Positions 33,270 through 41,770 of a stretch of DNA of 64,000 nt are shown here, one piece after another. The stretch spans positions 1-64,000 of the forward strand of contig LBOO01000010.1 of the NCBI GenBank assembly GCA_000989565.1. Reading direction: 5' to 3'. The translations under genes and the position numbers were made by a program. The notes below the pieces were generated by a model, which saw only the letters and a list, made by a program, of their open reading frames with translations, ran no database searches and was not told the DNA's origin. Source of the stretch: Candidatus Peregrinibacteria bacterium GW2011_GWA2_33_10. GTDB taxonomy: Bacteria; Patescibacteriota; Gracilibacteria; UBA1369; GWC2-33-13. Numbering within the stretch: position 1 is the stretch's first letter; each line of letters begins with the position of its first letter.

Positions 33270-35108
33270 ATGCAGAGACTTGATAATCATTTAAGGTTAG
33301 ATGAGGCAAATGGTTTGATTGCAAAAGAACAGCTGTATTTTATTGTTGGTTTATCAAATGGGATAAATGAAAATCCTGAGCAGAATCTTTATTTGCCTTT
33401 TGATATGGTTAGGTATTTGGATTATTTGGCCAGAAATGATGGTTTGATTATGCTTTTTGATGCTCCGAATATTGGAGGTGGATTGCCTGATTCTGTATGG
33501 GAAAAAGCGTGCGGAGACATGCGAAATAGAATTCAGTGTTTGATAGATGCTTTTGAATTTAAGGAATTAAAAGTCTTGAAAGCTTCCGAAGCTATTGATA
33601 AAGACAGATTTATTGAAACTTTTGAGTCGGTAAGAAAAATTGTAATTCAGAATAGTGATATCGCTGAAAAAATGTGGCAAATAGTTCCTCCCAGCGCGAG
33701 ATTAAGCGAGAATTTGGATGCAAAATGTAAAATCAGTAATTTGACTAGTGAGGAAAAAGAAAGAGCGTTTAAGCTAATGGAATATGAAATGCAACATGTG
33801 GCGGCAATTTTAGCTAATGATGGGACAAAAATCTTGCATGGCAGATCTGAAGAAAGAAGCGCGCAAATAGTTAAAATTTTGGCTGAAAATTTTTCAGATG
33901 AAACTTCATGCTTAAAATGGCAAGGTAATATCATGAATCCTTCAGAATTAAAAGATAGGAGACTGGACCCTGAAAAATATCCTTTACCATATCGTCTCGC
34001 AGATATTAAGTCAGTGGAAGAAATCAATTATTTTATTTTGAGTTTTGGTCAAATACCTTTAATTCCTTCAATTCATCTTGGCGACTCTATTTTTGAATTA
34101 TCTCGTTTAGGTAAAAAAGATTTGATTAGAAAATATTTATTAAATAATTTCAGATCTGAAAATGATAAAATTTTAATTGATCAACTGGATTTTGAGATAA
34201 TGAAAGATTGTTATATTTTGGCGAGTTTTCTGGTTAATAAAATAATCTGGCCTGTTGAGAGAAAAAAACTGGAAAAAATAAAAGAAAACTCTGATCCTGT
34301 TTTGGAATCCAAAGCTATGTTACAGGTTTTGAATATTCAGAGTGATATTTGTTTATCACCTTTTTTTAAAACAATAATTGAAAAAGTCATGCCGACCTAT
34401 TATGGAAAATGCGATATGTCGGATCTCAAAGTTTATTTAAAATGGTTAATAGAGGGTATTGTCGGTCCGTTTTCAATTTGTCCCGATTCTTTTGAAAGAG
34501 ATATGTTGCAACATTGTATTTATCAATTATCGGATATTTATAATATCTTGGGAGGGGACGAACTTGAACTTAGCAAAAATCCCAACTGGATAAATATTTT
34601 TTTTGAGATTGATGCTGACTTAAATCATGGAAAATTAACCTCCGTTTTAATGAATAACGCGGTTTCAATGAAAAATGTGCCGGAAATACGCACTCAAGAA
34701 TCAGAAAATTTAAAATACATAGCGGGCGTTAATTATTTTGACATGCAATTTGATAATATTTCTTTTCTTAGCCCTCTTGACATGAAACTTCCTGAGAATA
34801 GAGAGTTGAGAAAAACTTTCCTGTTGCATATTTTGATGCCTTATTTTAATAAAACCAATCCCGGGGTTATTTCTTTATTGAATAGATCTTTGGGTACTTC
34901 TACGGAACAGATGACTATTTCTTTATTTTTTGAAAACTTTCTAAGCAATTTTTGTAAAAATATTGCCGCTAAAAATGGTATGAGCTTGAATGTATTAAAA
35001 ATTATTTGCAACTGCGCCTTAAGAGATCATACTTTAAATTCCGGATATTGGGATTATCTATGTTTTTTGTCAGGTATTGATTCTTTATCTCAAGATGAAA
35101 TTGTATGA
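33270..35108 (+). CDS. Unknown 612-residue protein
   Basis: Not recognised. Soluble, no signal or TM. The N-terminus (about 25-110) looks alpha/beta (YFIVGLSNGINENPEQNLYLP, DGLIMLFDAPNIGGGLPDSVW). The rest is mostly helical with many isolated Cys, for example LSPFFKTIIEKVMP and FSICPDSFERDMLQHCIYQLSDIYNILGG. No catalytic signature is evident. It is driven by a near-perfect promoter and ends 9 bases from the convergent TrmB gene. Position next to the peptide locus and TrmB suggests part of the same accessory region. Confidence 0.6.
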   Translation: MQRLDNHLRLDEANGLIAKEQLYFIVGLSNGINENPEQNLYLPFDMVRYLDYLARNDGLIMLFDAPNIGGGLPDSVWEKACGDMRNRIQCLIDAFEFKELKVLKASEAIDKDRFIETFESVRKIVIQNSDIAEKMWQIVPPSARLSENLDAKCKISNLTSEEKERAFKLMEYEMQHVAAILANDGTKILHGRSEERSAQIVKILAENFSDETSCLKWQGNIMNPSELKDRRLDPEKYPLPYRLADIKSVEEINYFILSFGQIPLIPSIHLGDSIFELSRLGKKDLIRKYLLNNFRSENDKILIDQLDFEIMKDCYILASFLVNKIIWPVERKKLEKIKENSDPVLESKAMLQVLNIQSDICLSPFFKTIIEKVMPTYYGKCDMSDLKVYLKWLIEGIVGPFSICPDSFERDMLQHCIYQLSDIYNILGGDELELSKNPNWINIFFEIDADLNHGKLTSVLMNNAVSMKNVPEIRTQESENLKYIAGVNYFDMQFDNISFLSPLDMKLPENRELRKTFLLHILMPYFNKTNPGVISLLNRSLGTSTEQMTISLFFENFLSNFCKNIAAKNGMSLNVLKIICNCALRDHTLNSGYWDYLCFLSGIDSLSQDEIV

Positions 35109-35117
35109 AAAAAAAAT

Positions 35118-35888
35118 TCAGTTATTGGTTTTATTCGTAAATTCTCTGATTATCTGAAAAACAGTTCTCATGTTATCGGCAATTAATCGGTTTTCAATGA
35201 TTACGCCACTCATGTCTTTTGGATCGTATGACCAGAAAGCCGTTTTGTCGCCATAAATCGCAGTGGTTAGAGTAAAGGGGAATTTTTGAAAATCGACAAA
35301 TATGAATTCGTCGTAGCTTTCAGAGGCGATTTTTTTATATTCTCGAGCTTTTTCACCGTCATTTAAAATTATTTTATTTTTATTTTTATGCTTGTTACAT
35401 GTAGGTATGTAAACATTGTAGGTGTATTCTCGAATTTTCGGGTGCATCATGTTGTGTCCGGAAATGTATAAAACTGTTTGATCTTTAGTCGCAAAGTCGT
35501 CAAGCATACGGCAAAGTCCTTCGATGCCTTCGAAATAAAGCACATTCGATTTATTGATTTTTGACTGTTTAATTGTATTTAAGATAGGAATGAATGTTTG
35601 GGAATCATTAATTAATTTTTGGACTTTTGCTTTTTTCTCCAACAGTTTATATTCGAGTAATTCGGGATTGATACAGTTAAAATATATAACTTTTTTGCGT
35701 TGAATTTTGCCGGCAAATCCTTTTTTTATCAGTTCTTCAAATATAAATCTTGTTGTGGTTCTCGGAAGATTTAATTTTTTGGCAATTATACTCGCGGGCT
35801 GGGAACCGTATTTTAAAGAAGCAAGATATATTTCAATTTCTTTATTATTTAAGTCAAAATTTTTGAGAAATGATCTTAAGTTGAGCAT
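35118..35888 (-). CDS. TrmB-type transcriptional regulator (second copy)
   Basis: The 256-residue protein has a TrmB winged helix at 1-68: FDLNNKEIEIYLASLKYGSQPASIIAKKLNLPRTTTRFIFEELIKKGF. It is clearly paralogous to the regulator at 24569 (shared EIExYLxxLxxGxQPASIxAKKxxLPRxxT). The C-terminal part (VLYFEGIEGLCRMLDDF, VLYISGHNMMHPKIREYT, FWSYDPKDMSGVIIENRLIADNMRTVF) is the effector domain. It is divergent from the 36017-40103 paralogue pair over 128 bases, which it may regulate. Confidence 0.8.
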   Translation of the reverse strand: MLNLRSFLKNFDLNNKEIEIYLASLKYGSQPASIIAKKLNLPRTTTRFIFEELIKKGFAGKIQRKKVIYFNCINPELLEYKLLEKKAKVQKLINDSQTFIPILNTIKQSKINKSNVLYFEGIEGLCRMLDDFATKDQTVLYISGHNMMHPKIREYTYNVYIPTCNKHKNKNKIILNDGEKAREYKKIASESYDEFIFVDFQKFPFTLTTAIYGDKTAFWSYDPKDMSGVIIENRLIADNMRTVFQIIREFTNKTNN

Positions 35889-35908
35889 GTATAAATTTTA
35901 CCAAAGCA

Positions 35909-35935
35909 GTATATAATAATTACCAATTATGTCAA
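35909..35935 (-). promoter_or_regulatory. Promoter for the TrmB gene, within a divergent promoter region
   Basis: On the minus strand TTGACA, 15 bases, TATACT, ending 20 bases before the ATG at 35888. On the plus strand TTGTCT (35941) and TATAGT (35965-35970), spacing 18, could serve the 36017 gene. The closeness of both suggests joint control. Confidence 0.45.
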
Positions 35936-36016
35936 TACTTTTGTCTTGGTTCTAATCATATAATTATAGTATGATTATCTATTAAAAAATTCGTTGTTTA
36001 TTTTAACTTTTTATTT

Positions 36017-38236
36017 ATGAGAAATATTCAGGGAGAATTGGATAATAACATTATTCCATTTCCGATTCCGAAAACCAAGGCATTAAATCCCGACGCTTAT
36101 TATAAAAAGGAGGAACCGAAAGATGAGTTAGGCGACGAGATGATTGACTTTATTGAAGATGCGGATTCATATAGAATCTCTTCTATCAATTCAGAAAATT
36201 TTAAAGATTTTTATCACTTCTTGATAAAGGGAAGTTTACAAAAAAATGATCATCCGATGTTAATTCAAACTTTAGATAGATTAGAGAAAATAATGGATGT
36301 GATCGAATATGCAAACCAAGGAAGAGATGAGGATAAAAAGATTTATTTATTTAATTTACTTTTTGAAGCCAATAATCTGAAAGCAGAATCGGATATTGAT
36401 CACTCCCTTATTTTCGGTAGAGAAAAACTGCGGAACATTACCAAGCTGGAACAATATTTACTGGCATATAGAGATTTAATCCATGCATACTTAAAAGAAG
36501 ATGAGAGTTCTATGCAATTAATCAATAACTCTTTAAAAAAATGCCGAAAATTACAATTCAGAATTGAACTTTCCATGATTTTTACAAAAATCAGATATTA
36601 TTTACAAACAAGCGGCGCGTTCGCATCCCTTTTGTTTGTTGATGATATAGATAGAATTATAAAACCGGCTCCTCAATCATTCAATTTTGAAGAATTGAGT
36701 GGCAATATCGAAATTCCTCAATTGAACGAAATTGATCTGCAAGAATCAGATTGGAACGCTCTTCATGCGGAACATAAAGAACTATTTTCGACTTTTTTGC
36801 AATTGGAAGACATGCCTAAAGAGAGTTTAGTGAAACCTTTCTCGGTTGTATCATTGAGCATTAAACAAGGGAACGGGATAACTCAAGCCATTTATTCATA
36901 TTTAATCAAGCATTTTGATGAGAATTCGGTGTTAAAATTTTTTAATCAAAAAAGTATTTTAGATATTTTAAATCCTTTAATTATTGAAAGACCTGACACG
37001 TGGCAAGATGGAAAATTACCAAAAATCGTAAGAGCCGGTGATAACTTTAAAATTAATCAAGACGCTCTTTTTGATGCAGTGAAAATATTGGAGAAAAATC
37101 CAAACAAGGCTTTTGTCCGGAAAGAAGTTGATAAGAAACCTGAGTCGAAGATGAGCGATGATTTTGAAAAGTTTAAGGGTGTATTTTTCGAAGACACAAA
37201 TGATGGCATAAATGTCGGCAATAAGGATTCAATAGATAAAGCTTTTTTTCTTGATGAAAATAATAACCCCATACCAACAAAAGAAGTGAGGAGGCCTGAA
37301 TTCTCGAAAACCGAGAAACTTAATGATCAAATGTCAGATGATAATCCGACAACACATGTGTCTGCTCGGCACATAATCGGAGATTCTCAGCATTCCTTAT
37401 TTGGATCCAATAAAGTGGATTTAAAAAAACCTTCCCCCTTAAGAATTGACATGGATAATTATAATCAAACACTGGCTATGTTATACGCGAATTCAGATGG
37501 TCCCGAAAACTTGAAAAAATTTCCTTCTGTGAGGCAATACTTTGTGGATCAACTTTCAACTTGCCCATCTTATATATCTTTATCCAAGAATATTGATGCC
37601 AATTTGATGTCCGGAATTTTTATCGATTATTTCATTGAGCTTTTAAGTAAAAATTACGGAACAAATCATGCAAATTATGATATAGATTCTTTGAGAAATT
37701 TTTTTGACACTGATAAAAATTCCCAAAAATGGCTATGGAATAATTTAAATAAATATCTGGAAAAAAACTCTGTAATTGGCATGAATGGAGATAGAGTTAT
37801 TAATTTTCCCGGATTTCAGCAAGATATTTTAGGGAATGTGATGAAGGAATCAAAAAGTTATTATGAGAAGAAAATGGAATCGCAAAGTCCCAAAGGCGGA
37901 GTACGTAACTTTTTCGGAAAAATTTTTAAGCGTAAAGAGGCTGAACCTGTGGCAATGACAAATGCTGATCCATTGGAGATTATTATTCCTGAAGGAGAAA
38001 GAGATACTATGGAATATTTATCACGAATTTATGATTTCGGTATTTTATACAATGCCAGAGCTTTAAGTAACTTGAAAAATAATGATCCGAAAACTCACAG
38101 TCAATTAATGGAAATTAAATTTATTATAGAAAAAAGTCGGCAAAATCATGATTCCGGTAAACCTGTTGTACACATACCTTATCATTTAAAGCAGATATTT
38201 TATGATGTAATTAAGAAAAAAAATATTCGCGCTTGA
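36017..38236 (+). CDS. Unknown large protein, paralogue of the next gene
   Basis: The 739-residue protein is not recognised. Acidic N-terminus; helical region (about 90-200) ending in a weak hydrophobic segment YYLQTSGAFASLLFVDDI. A distinct about 65-residue block follows at about 280-350 (KQGNGITQAIYSYLIKHFDENSVLKFFNQKSILDILNPLI...KIVRAGDNFKI), a low-complexity linker, and a C-terminal helical domain with NQKWLWNNLNKYLEKNS-type sequence (KWLWNNLNKYLEKNSVIGMNG). The block and C-terminal domain recur in the 38298 gene. The GITQ...AGDNFKI shape loosely recalls LysM-type sequences. Probably an operon with the next gene (61-base gap). Confidence 0.6.
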   Translation: MRNIQGELDNNIIPFPIPKTKALNPDAYYKKEEPKDELGDEMIDFIEDADSYRISSINSENFKDFYHFLIKGSLQKNDHPMLIQTLDRLEKIMDVIEYANQGRDEDKKIYLFNLLFEANNLKAESDIDHSLIFGREKLRNITKLEQYLLAYRDLIHAYLKEDESSMQLINNSLKKCRKLQFRIELSMIFTKIRYYLQTSGAFASLLFVDDIDRIIKPAPQSFNFEELSGNIEIPQLNEIDLQESDWNALHAEHKELFSTFLQLEDMPKESLVKPFSVVSLSIKQGNGITQAIYSYLIKHFDENSVLKFFNQKSILDILNPLIIERPDTWQDGKLPKIVRAGDNFKINQDALFDAVKILEKNPNKAFVRKEVDKKPESKMSDDFEKFKGVFFEDTNDGINVGNKDSIDKAFFLDENNNPIPTKEVRRPEFSKTEKLNDQMSDDNPTTHVSARHIIGDSQHSLFGSNKVDLKKPSPLRIDMDNYNQTLAMLYANSDGPENLKKFPSVRQYFVDQLSTCPSYISLSKNIDANLMSGIFIDYFIELLSKNYGTNHANYDIDSLRNFFDTDKNSQKWLWNNLNKYLEKNSVIGMNGDRVINFPGFQQDILGNVMKESKSYYEKKMESQSPKGGVRNFFGKIFKRKEAEPVAMTNADPLEIIIPEGERDTMEYLSRIYDFGILYNARALSNLKNNDPKTHSQLMEIKFIIEKSRQNHDSGKPVVHIPYHLKQIFYDVIKKKNIRA

Positions 38237-38297
38237 TTTTTATACAGATAATTTCGGATTATATTGCAAGTTTTTAAACAATCAATTACTTTAATAT

Positions 38298-40103
38298 ATG
38301 TCAGATAATAATATTTATTTAGATGAAAATTATAAAAACTCGGTACACGCTTCTTCTCCTGATGATGATGATAAATTCGGTTTTTTTATAAATGAAAAAA
38401 AAGATCCAGAGAATGGCGATACTAAAAACGCTATTTTGGATGATGATACAGGCTTTTTCGAAGATTCCAATAAATTCGATGCTTATGTTGAATTTAATAA
38501 TACTGTTCAGAATCTTAAATTGGAAAAAATTGAAAATACTGATTTAATAAATGATTTAATCAGAAAAGGCACTGAATTGGGTGATAGTGAAATCCTCAAA
38601 GCCAGCTTGGATAAGTTGAATAATTTTAAAAGATTTTTCGATATCGTTCGGCAAAAAGGTTTAGGTTATCTAAAGCCATATTTGGATACACCTCCAGACC
38701 TCGAGATTGATGAAGAAAACGATTATTTGATAATTCCGGGCCGGAAAAAAATTTTAGAAATCAGAGAATTTCAAAGGAGATTAAATAATTATAAAAATCT
38801 TATTAGTGTATATGCTTATGAACAAATAAGCGCCATTAAATTAATTGAAGAACAAATAAAAAAATGTGAAAAAGTTATAAGTAAAATCGAAATCAGAAGA
38901 AAAATCACCAAGTATAGATACGCGATTCAAACGAGCATCGCCGTAGGAATAGCTTTGGCAGTTCCGGCGGATAATAAAACTGTCTTTGAAAGACCGGCTT
39001 CCGCTTATGTAGAACGCGTTGACATGGATTTCGGGCCTCAAACCTTGCCGGAAGATTTAGAGCCGGAAAATGAATATGCCGCCGAAAAAACATTTTTAAA
39101 AATTGCTCAAGGAAAAGGTATAACGCAAACCATTGAAGATCATTTAAAAAAGAAATACGATCCTAATCTTTTGAATGATTTTTTCAATCAAAAAAGAATT
39201 TTAGCCATTTTAGATCCTTTAATCGGAGACAAGCCCGATGCGTGGAATGAAAAATTGCCGAATAATGTCAAACCAACGGATAAATTTTCATTTGATGACA
39301 AAGGTGCGGATGATGCTTTAAATAAATTTATCAAATCTCAAGAGCAGAAAAAGCATTTCGTGGTTCAAAGAGAAAGGCCTAGTTTTAAAGCAAAAGCAAG
39401 TGATTTGAAGGAAAAAAAATCATTACCCCAAAAATTTTCCGATGATACAATTAAAAGTGAAAAAACTGATCAGGAGCAAGAAAGTACGCAAAAAAATGCC
39501 GGCAAATTCCAAGCATCTGAGCCATCTATTGCGAGGCCGAAAATTGATGACAATGAATATTTTCGATCTAATGGGACGGTAAGAATTGATCGTGCAGTCT
39601 ATTATAAAAATTTGGCAATGGCGAAACACGCAGGTTATGAAGGTAATTTTCCGAATTCCGTTGAATATTTTTCTAATCAATTATTAACGAGAAACCCAAA
39701 ATTCGTGGTTCTTCCTCATTATACAACTCAAACTTTTGTTTCAGGCGTGCTAATGGACTTTACAAAAAATTTATATGATGGAAATTCAGGAATTGATCTT
39801 TCAAAAATTGACCGTGGGAGAACGCTTCAGCAGTTACGAAGTTTTCAAAGTTTATTGGCCAATAATAAAGAAGCGCAGAATTGGCTTTGGAAGCAGCTGG
39901 AATTTTATTTGGAAAAAAATCAATCTATTGGCAAAGACGGAGATATTGTCATAAATTGGACAAGCTTCCAAACTGATATTTTGGAAGAATTGATTAGTAA
40001 ATCATGCGATTATTTGGAAAAATTTCAGAAAAACGCAGATCAAAAATACAATTCAGGTCTTTTTGGTCGTGTAAAAAGTTTCTTTGAAAAAAGATTTGTT
40101 TAA
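38298..40103 (+). CDS. Unknown large protein, paralogue of the previous gene
   Basis: The 601-residue protein has the same order as its neighbour: acidic start, helices, a short hydrophobic stretch (about 210-225, YAIQTSIAVGIALAVPA), then the shared block (about 272-340: QGKGITQTIEDHLKKKYDPNLLNDFFNQKRILAILDPLIGDKPDAW), a charged linker, and a C-terminal domain (AQNWLWKQLEFYLEKNQSIGKDGDIVINWTSFQTDILEELI). The hydrophobic stretch could be one TM, which would place the shared block outside or inside the membrane; topology is unclear. A tandem gene duplication is evident. The stop overlaps the end of convergent rnc by 4 bases. Confidence 0.6.
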   Translation: MSDNNIYLDENYKNSVHASSPDDDDKFGFFINEKKDPENGDTKNAILDDDTGFFEDSNKFDAYVEFNNTVQNLKLEKIENTDLINDLIRKGTELGDSEILKASLDKLNNFKRFFDIVRQKGLGYLKPYLDTPPDLEIDEENDYLIIPGRKKILEIREFQRRLNNYKNLISVYAYEQISAIKLIEEQIKKCEKVISKIEIRRKITKYRYAIQTSIAVGIALAVPADNKTVFERPASAYVERVDMDFGPQTLPEDLEPENEYAAEKTFLKIAQGKGITQTIEDHLKKKYDPNLLNDFFNQKRILAILDPLIGDKPDAWNEKLPNNVKPTDKFSFDDKGADDALNKFIKSQEQKKHFVVQRERPSFKAKASDLKEKKSLPQKFSDDTIKSEKTDQEQESTQKNAGKFQASEPSIARPKIDDNEYFRSNGTVRIDRAVYYKNLAMAKHAGYEGNFPNSVEYFSNQLLTRNPKFVVLPHYTTQTFVSGVLMDFTKNLYDGNSGIDLSKIDRGRTLQQLRSFQSLLANNKEAQNWLWKQLEFYLEKNQSIGKDGDIVINWTSFQTDILEELISKSCDYLEKFQKNADQKYNSGLFGRVKSFFEKRFV

Positions 40104-40789
40104 ATATGCCAGCCTTTCTTTTCTAATGCTCTATCTGCCGCTTGCACTTCGGCTTTTTGCTTGCTCGGACCTTCACCCGTGGAGATTAATTCATCGCCCA
40201 AATACGCGCCCATCGTAAAAATTTTACTGTGATCCGGACCTTCTTCACTTTCCAGCCGGTATTCAGGGGTAATCGCGAGTTTTTCTTGGGCCATTTCTTG
40301 AAACAATGATTTGGCGTCTATATGTTTTTTTTGTTCAATGATTTCCTCCAAATATTTGATAATGAATTGATTTATAAATTCCTTGGCAACTTCATACTTT
40401 TTATCCAAATAAATCGCGCCAATGAATGCTTCCAAAGTATTCGCAAGCAAATAATTCTTTTTTCTTCCTCCTGAATTTTCTTCGCCACGGCTTAAAAATA
40501 AATATTTGCCCAACTGCAATTCATTTGCCACTTTTGCCAGATGTTCGCCTTTAACCAAAGCGCTTCGCCAATTTGTCAATTCTCCTTCAGCATTTTTGTA
40601 ATTTAAATATAAAAATTCCGTGACCACCAGTTCCAATACGGCATCGCCCAAAAATTCCAATCTTTCATTGTCTTCCAAATCATTATTTGAGATTTCATTC
40701 AAATATGATTTATGAATAAATACATTTTCCAATAATTTTCGATTGGTGAATTTGATATTAATTTTTTGTTCTAATTCTTGATATTTCAC
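40100..40789 (-). CDS. rnc: Ribonuclease III
   Basis: Cuts double-stranded RNA, including rRNA precursors. The 229-residue protein has the signature NERLEFLGDAVLELVVTEFLY (about 41-61, catalytic Glu and Asp) and the second acidic set at LANTLEAFIGAIYLDKKYE (about 114-132). The dsRNA-binding domain lies at about 160-226 (AKSLFQEMAQEKLAITPEYRLESEEGPDH...STGEGPSKQKAEVQAADRAL). Full length. Follows nusB by 17 bases on the same strand: an RNA-processing unit rpmF-nusB-rnc. Confidence 0.96.
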   Translation of the reverse strand: MKYQELEQKINIKFTNRKLLENVFIHKSYLNEISNNDLEDNERLEFLGDAVLELVVTEFLYLNYKNAEGELTNWRSALVKGEHLAKVANELQLGKYLFLSRGEENSGGRKKNYLLANTLEAFIGAIYLDKKYEVAKEFINQFIIKYLEEIIEQKKHIDAKSLFQEMAQEKLAITPEYRLESEEGPDHSKIFTMGAYLGDELISTGEGPSKQKAEVQAADRALEKKGWHI

Positions 40790-40806
40790 AAATTTATGGA
40801 TGATTA

Positions 40807-41151
40807 TTATATCTTCTTTTTATTTATTTTTGTTTTATAATCTTCATAAATGGAACTAAGTACTCCGTTGATAAATTTCGGTGAATTGTCTCCTCCATAT
40901 TGCTTGGCGATTTCTATAGCTTCATTTATAGCAACCAGAGGCGGTATATCATCTGAATACAGAATCTCATAAATTCCCATTTTGAGAATATTTCTATCTA
41001 TAATGGCAATTTTTTCAAGAGGCCATTGCGGCGCGTGAGCTATAATTTCTTTTACCAAACTTTCGTTCATTCGTAAAATTCCATCAAGTAGAGTTTTTGA
41101 AAAGGTTTTATCGAGATTTTGAAAAATTGAATCTTCTAAAATGTAATCCAA
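40807..41151 (-). CDS. nusB: NusB antitermination factor, N-terminus missing
   Basis: NusB with S10 binds boxA of rRNA transcripts. The family C-terminal half is clear: [56 protein letters not shown]. The only available start is TTG (114 residues), about 30-40 residues short of normal. The nusB frame stays open further upstream inside rpmF (reading [19 protein letters not shown]), which looks like authentic NusB, but ends at TAA codons without a start. The missing helix 1 carries the Arg-rich RNA-binding region. So the rpmF-nusB junction appears to have lost a segment. Confidence 0.8.
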   Translation of the reverse strand: MDYILEDSIFQNLDKTFSKTLLDGILRMNESLVKEIIAHAPQWPLEKIAIIDRNILKMGIYEILYSDDIPPLVAINEAIEIAKQYGGDNSPKFINGVLSSIYEDYKTKINKKKI

Positions 41152-41158
41152 TAATTGT

Positions 41159-41398
41159 TCAGGGTTTACTTTGTTGTCCCTTTTCGATTTCTTTGGATTT
41201 GTTTATTATTTGCTTTCCTTTGTATGTTCCACATGAAGCGCATACTTTGTGCAATAATTTAGGTGTTGCGCATGTTGGGCAATTCTCCAACCTTACGGTA
41301 TTATTAAGCCTCTTAATAACACTATTTTTAAACTCAGCATATCTGCGGGATGTACGTCCTTTTGAAGTTTTTTTCTTTGGTACTGGATGTTTAGCCAT
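41159..41398 (-). CDS. rpmF: 50S ribosomal protein L32, with abnormal C-terminal extension
   Basis: The 79 residues begin [19 protein letters not shown], and the zinc-ribbon has two Cys pairs, CPTC and CASC (C-x2-C...C-x2-C). L32 is usually about 57-65 residues. Here the last dozen residues (after INKSKE) are out-of-frame nusB sequence, so the native C-terminus is probably lost at the same join that removed the nusB start. Confidence 0.9.
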   Translation of the reverse strand: MAKHPVPKKKTSKGRTSRRYAEFKNSVIKRLNNTVRLENCPTCATPKLLHKVCASCGTYKGKQIINKSKEIEKGQQSKP

Positions 41399-41483
41399 TT
41401 TTTAAAAGTTAAATTCTGAATTTAAGTTAATTCTTATCGGCAAAATTTTACTGAACTTTGAGATAAAATGCAAATATTATTTT

Positions 41484-41645
41484 TTAAACATTATTATTTG
41501 CGCAATTTTCCAAATTTATTGAACCTTTTTTTTGAATTAACCGAGCTTTCAAATTTTGCGTTTGGATAGCCGCAATTAAGATTAAACCGGTTACTAAGAT
41601 TGATATGATAATTAATCCGAATTTTTGTTTTAATGCTTTTTTCAT
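41484..41645 (-). CDS. Small single-TM protein, related to the N-terminus of the S-layer-like protein
   Basis: Start at 41645 (MKKALKQKFGLIIISILV, 53 residues); an upstream 15-codon extension is unlikely. One TM (about 9-27), then AAIQTQNLKARL and a short tail. The large protein encoded upstream (41771-44863) has LATAIQTENLKTQV at the same place after its TM, so this is either a short paralogue or a decayed copy. No function assignable. A strong terminator lies between the two genes. Confidence 0.5.
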   Translation of the reverse strand: MKKALKQKFGLIIISILVTGLILIAAIQTQNLKARLIQKKGSINLENCANNNV

Positions 41646-41712
41646 ATATTTTGTTTTTATTTTTCTTAAAAAAGATTTAATATAATACATCTTCTTTAAA
41701 TTTAAGTCAATT

Positions 41713-41743
41713 AAAAAGGCCCCGTTTTTATCGGGGCCTTTTT
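41713..41743. terminator. Rho-independent terminator after the S-layer-like gene
   Basis: AAAAAGGCCCCG pairs perfectly with CGGGGCCTTTTT around the loop TTTTTAT. It has A- and T-runs on both sides, so it can work in both directions. It lies 28 bases past the stop of the 41771-44863 gene. Confidence 0.92.
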
Positions 41744-41770
41744 GTTACTCTTTAATATCAGAAGTTAATT

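Noticed and set aside
33270..35108. Cyclodipeptide synthase-like N-terminus of the 612-residue protein
   Set aside because: Only a loose pattern of an alpha/beta start was seen; the catalytic Ser/Tyr/Glu motifs could not be placed.
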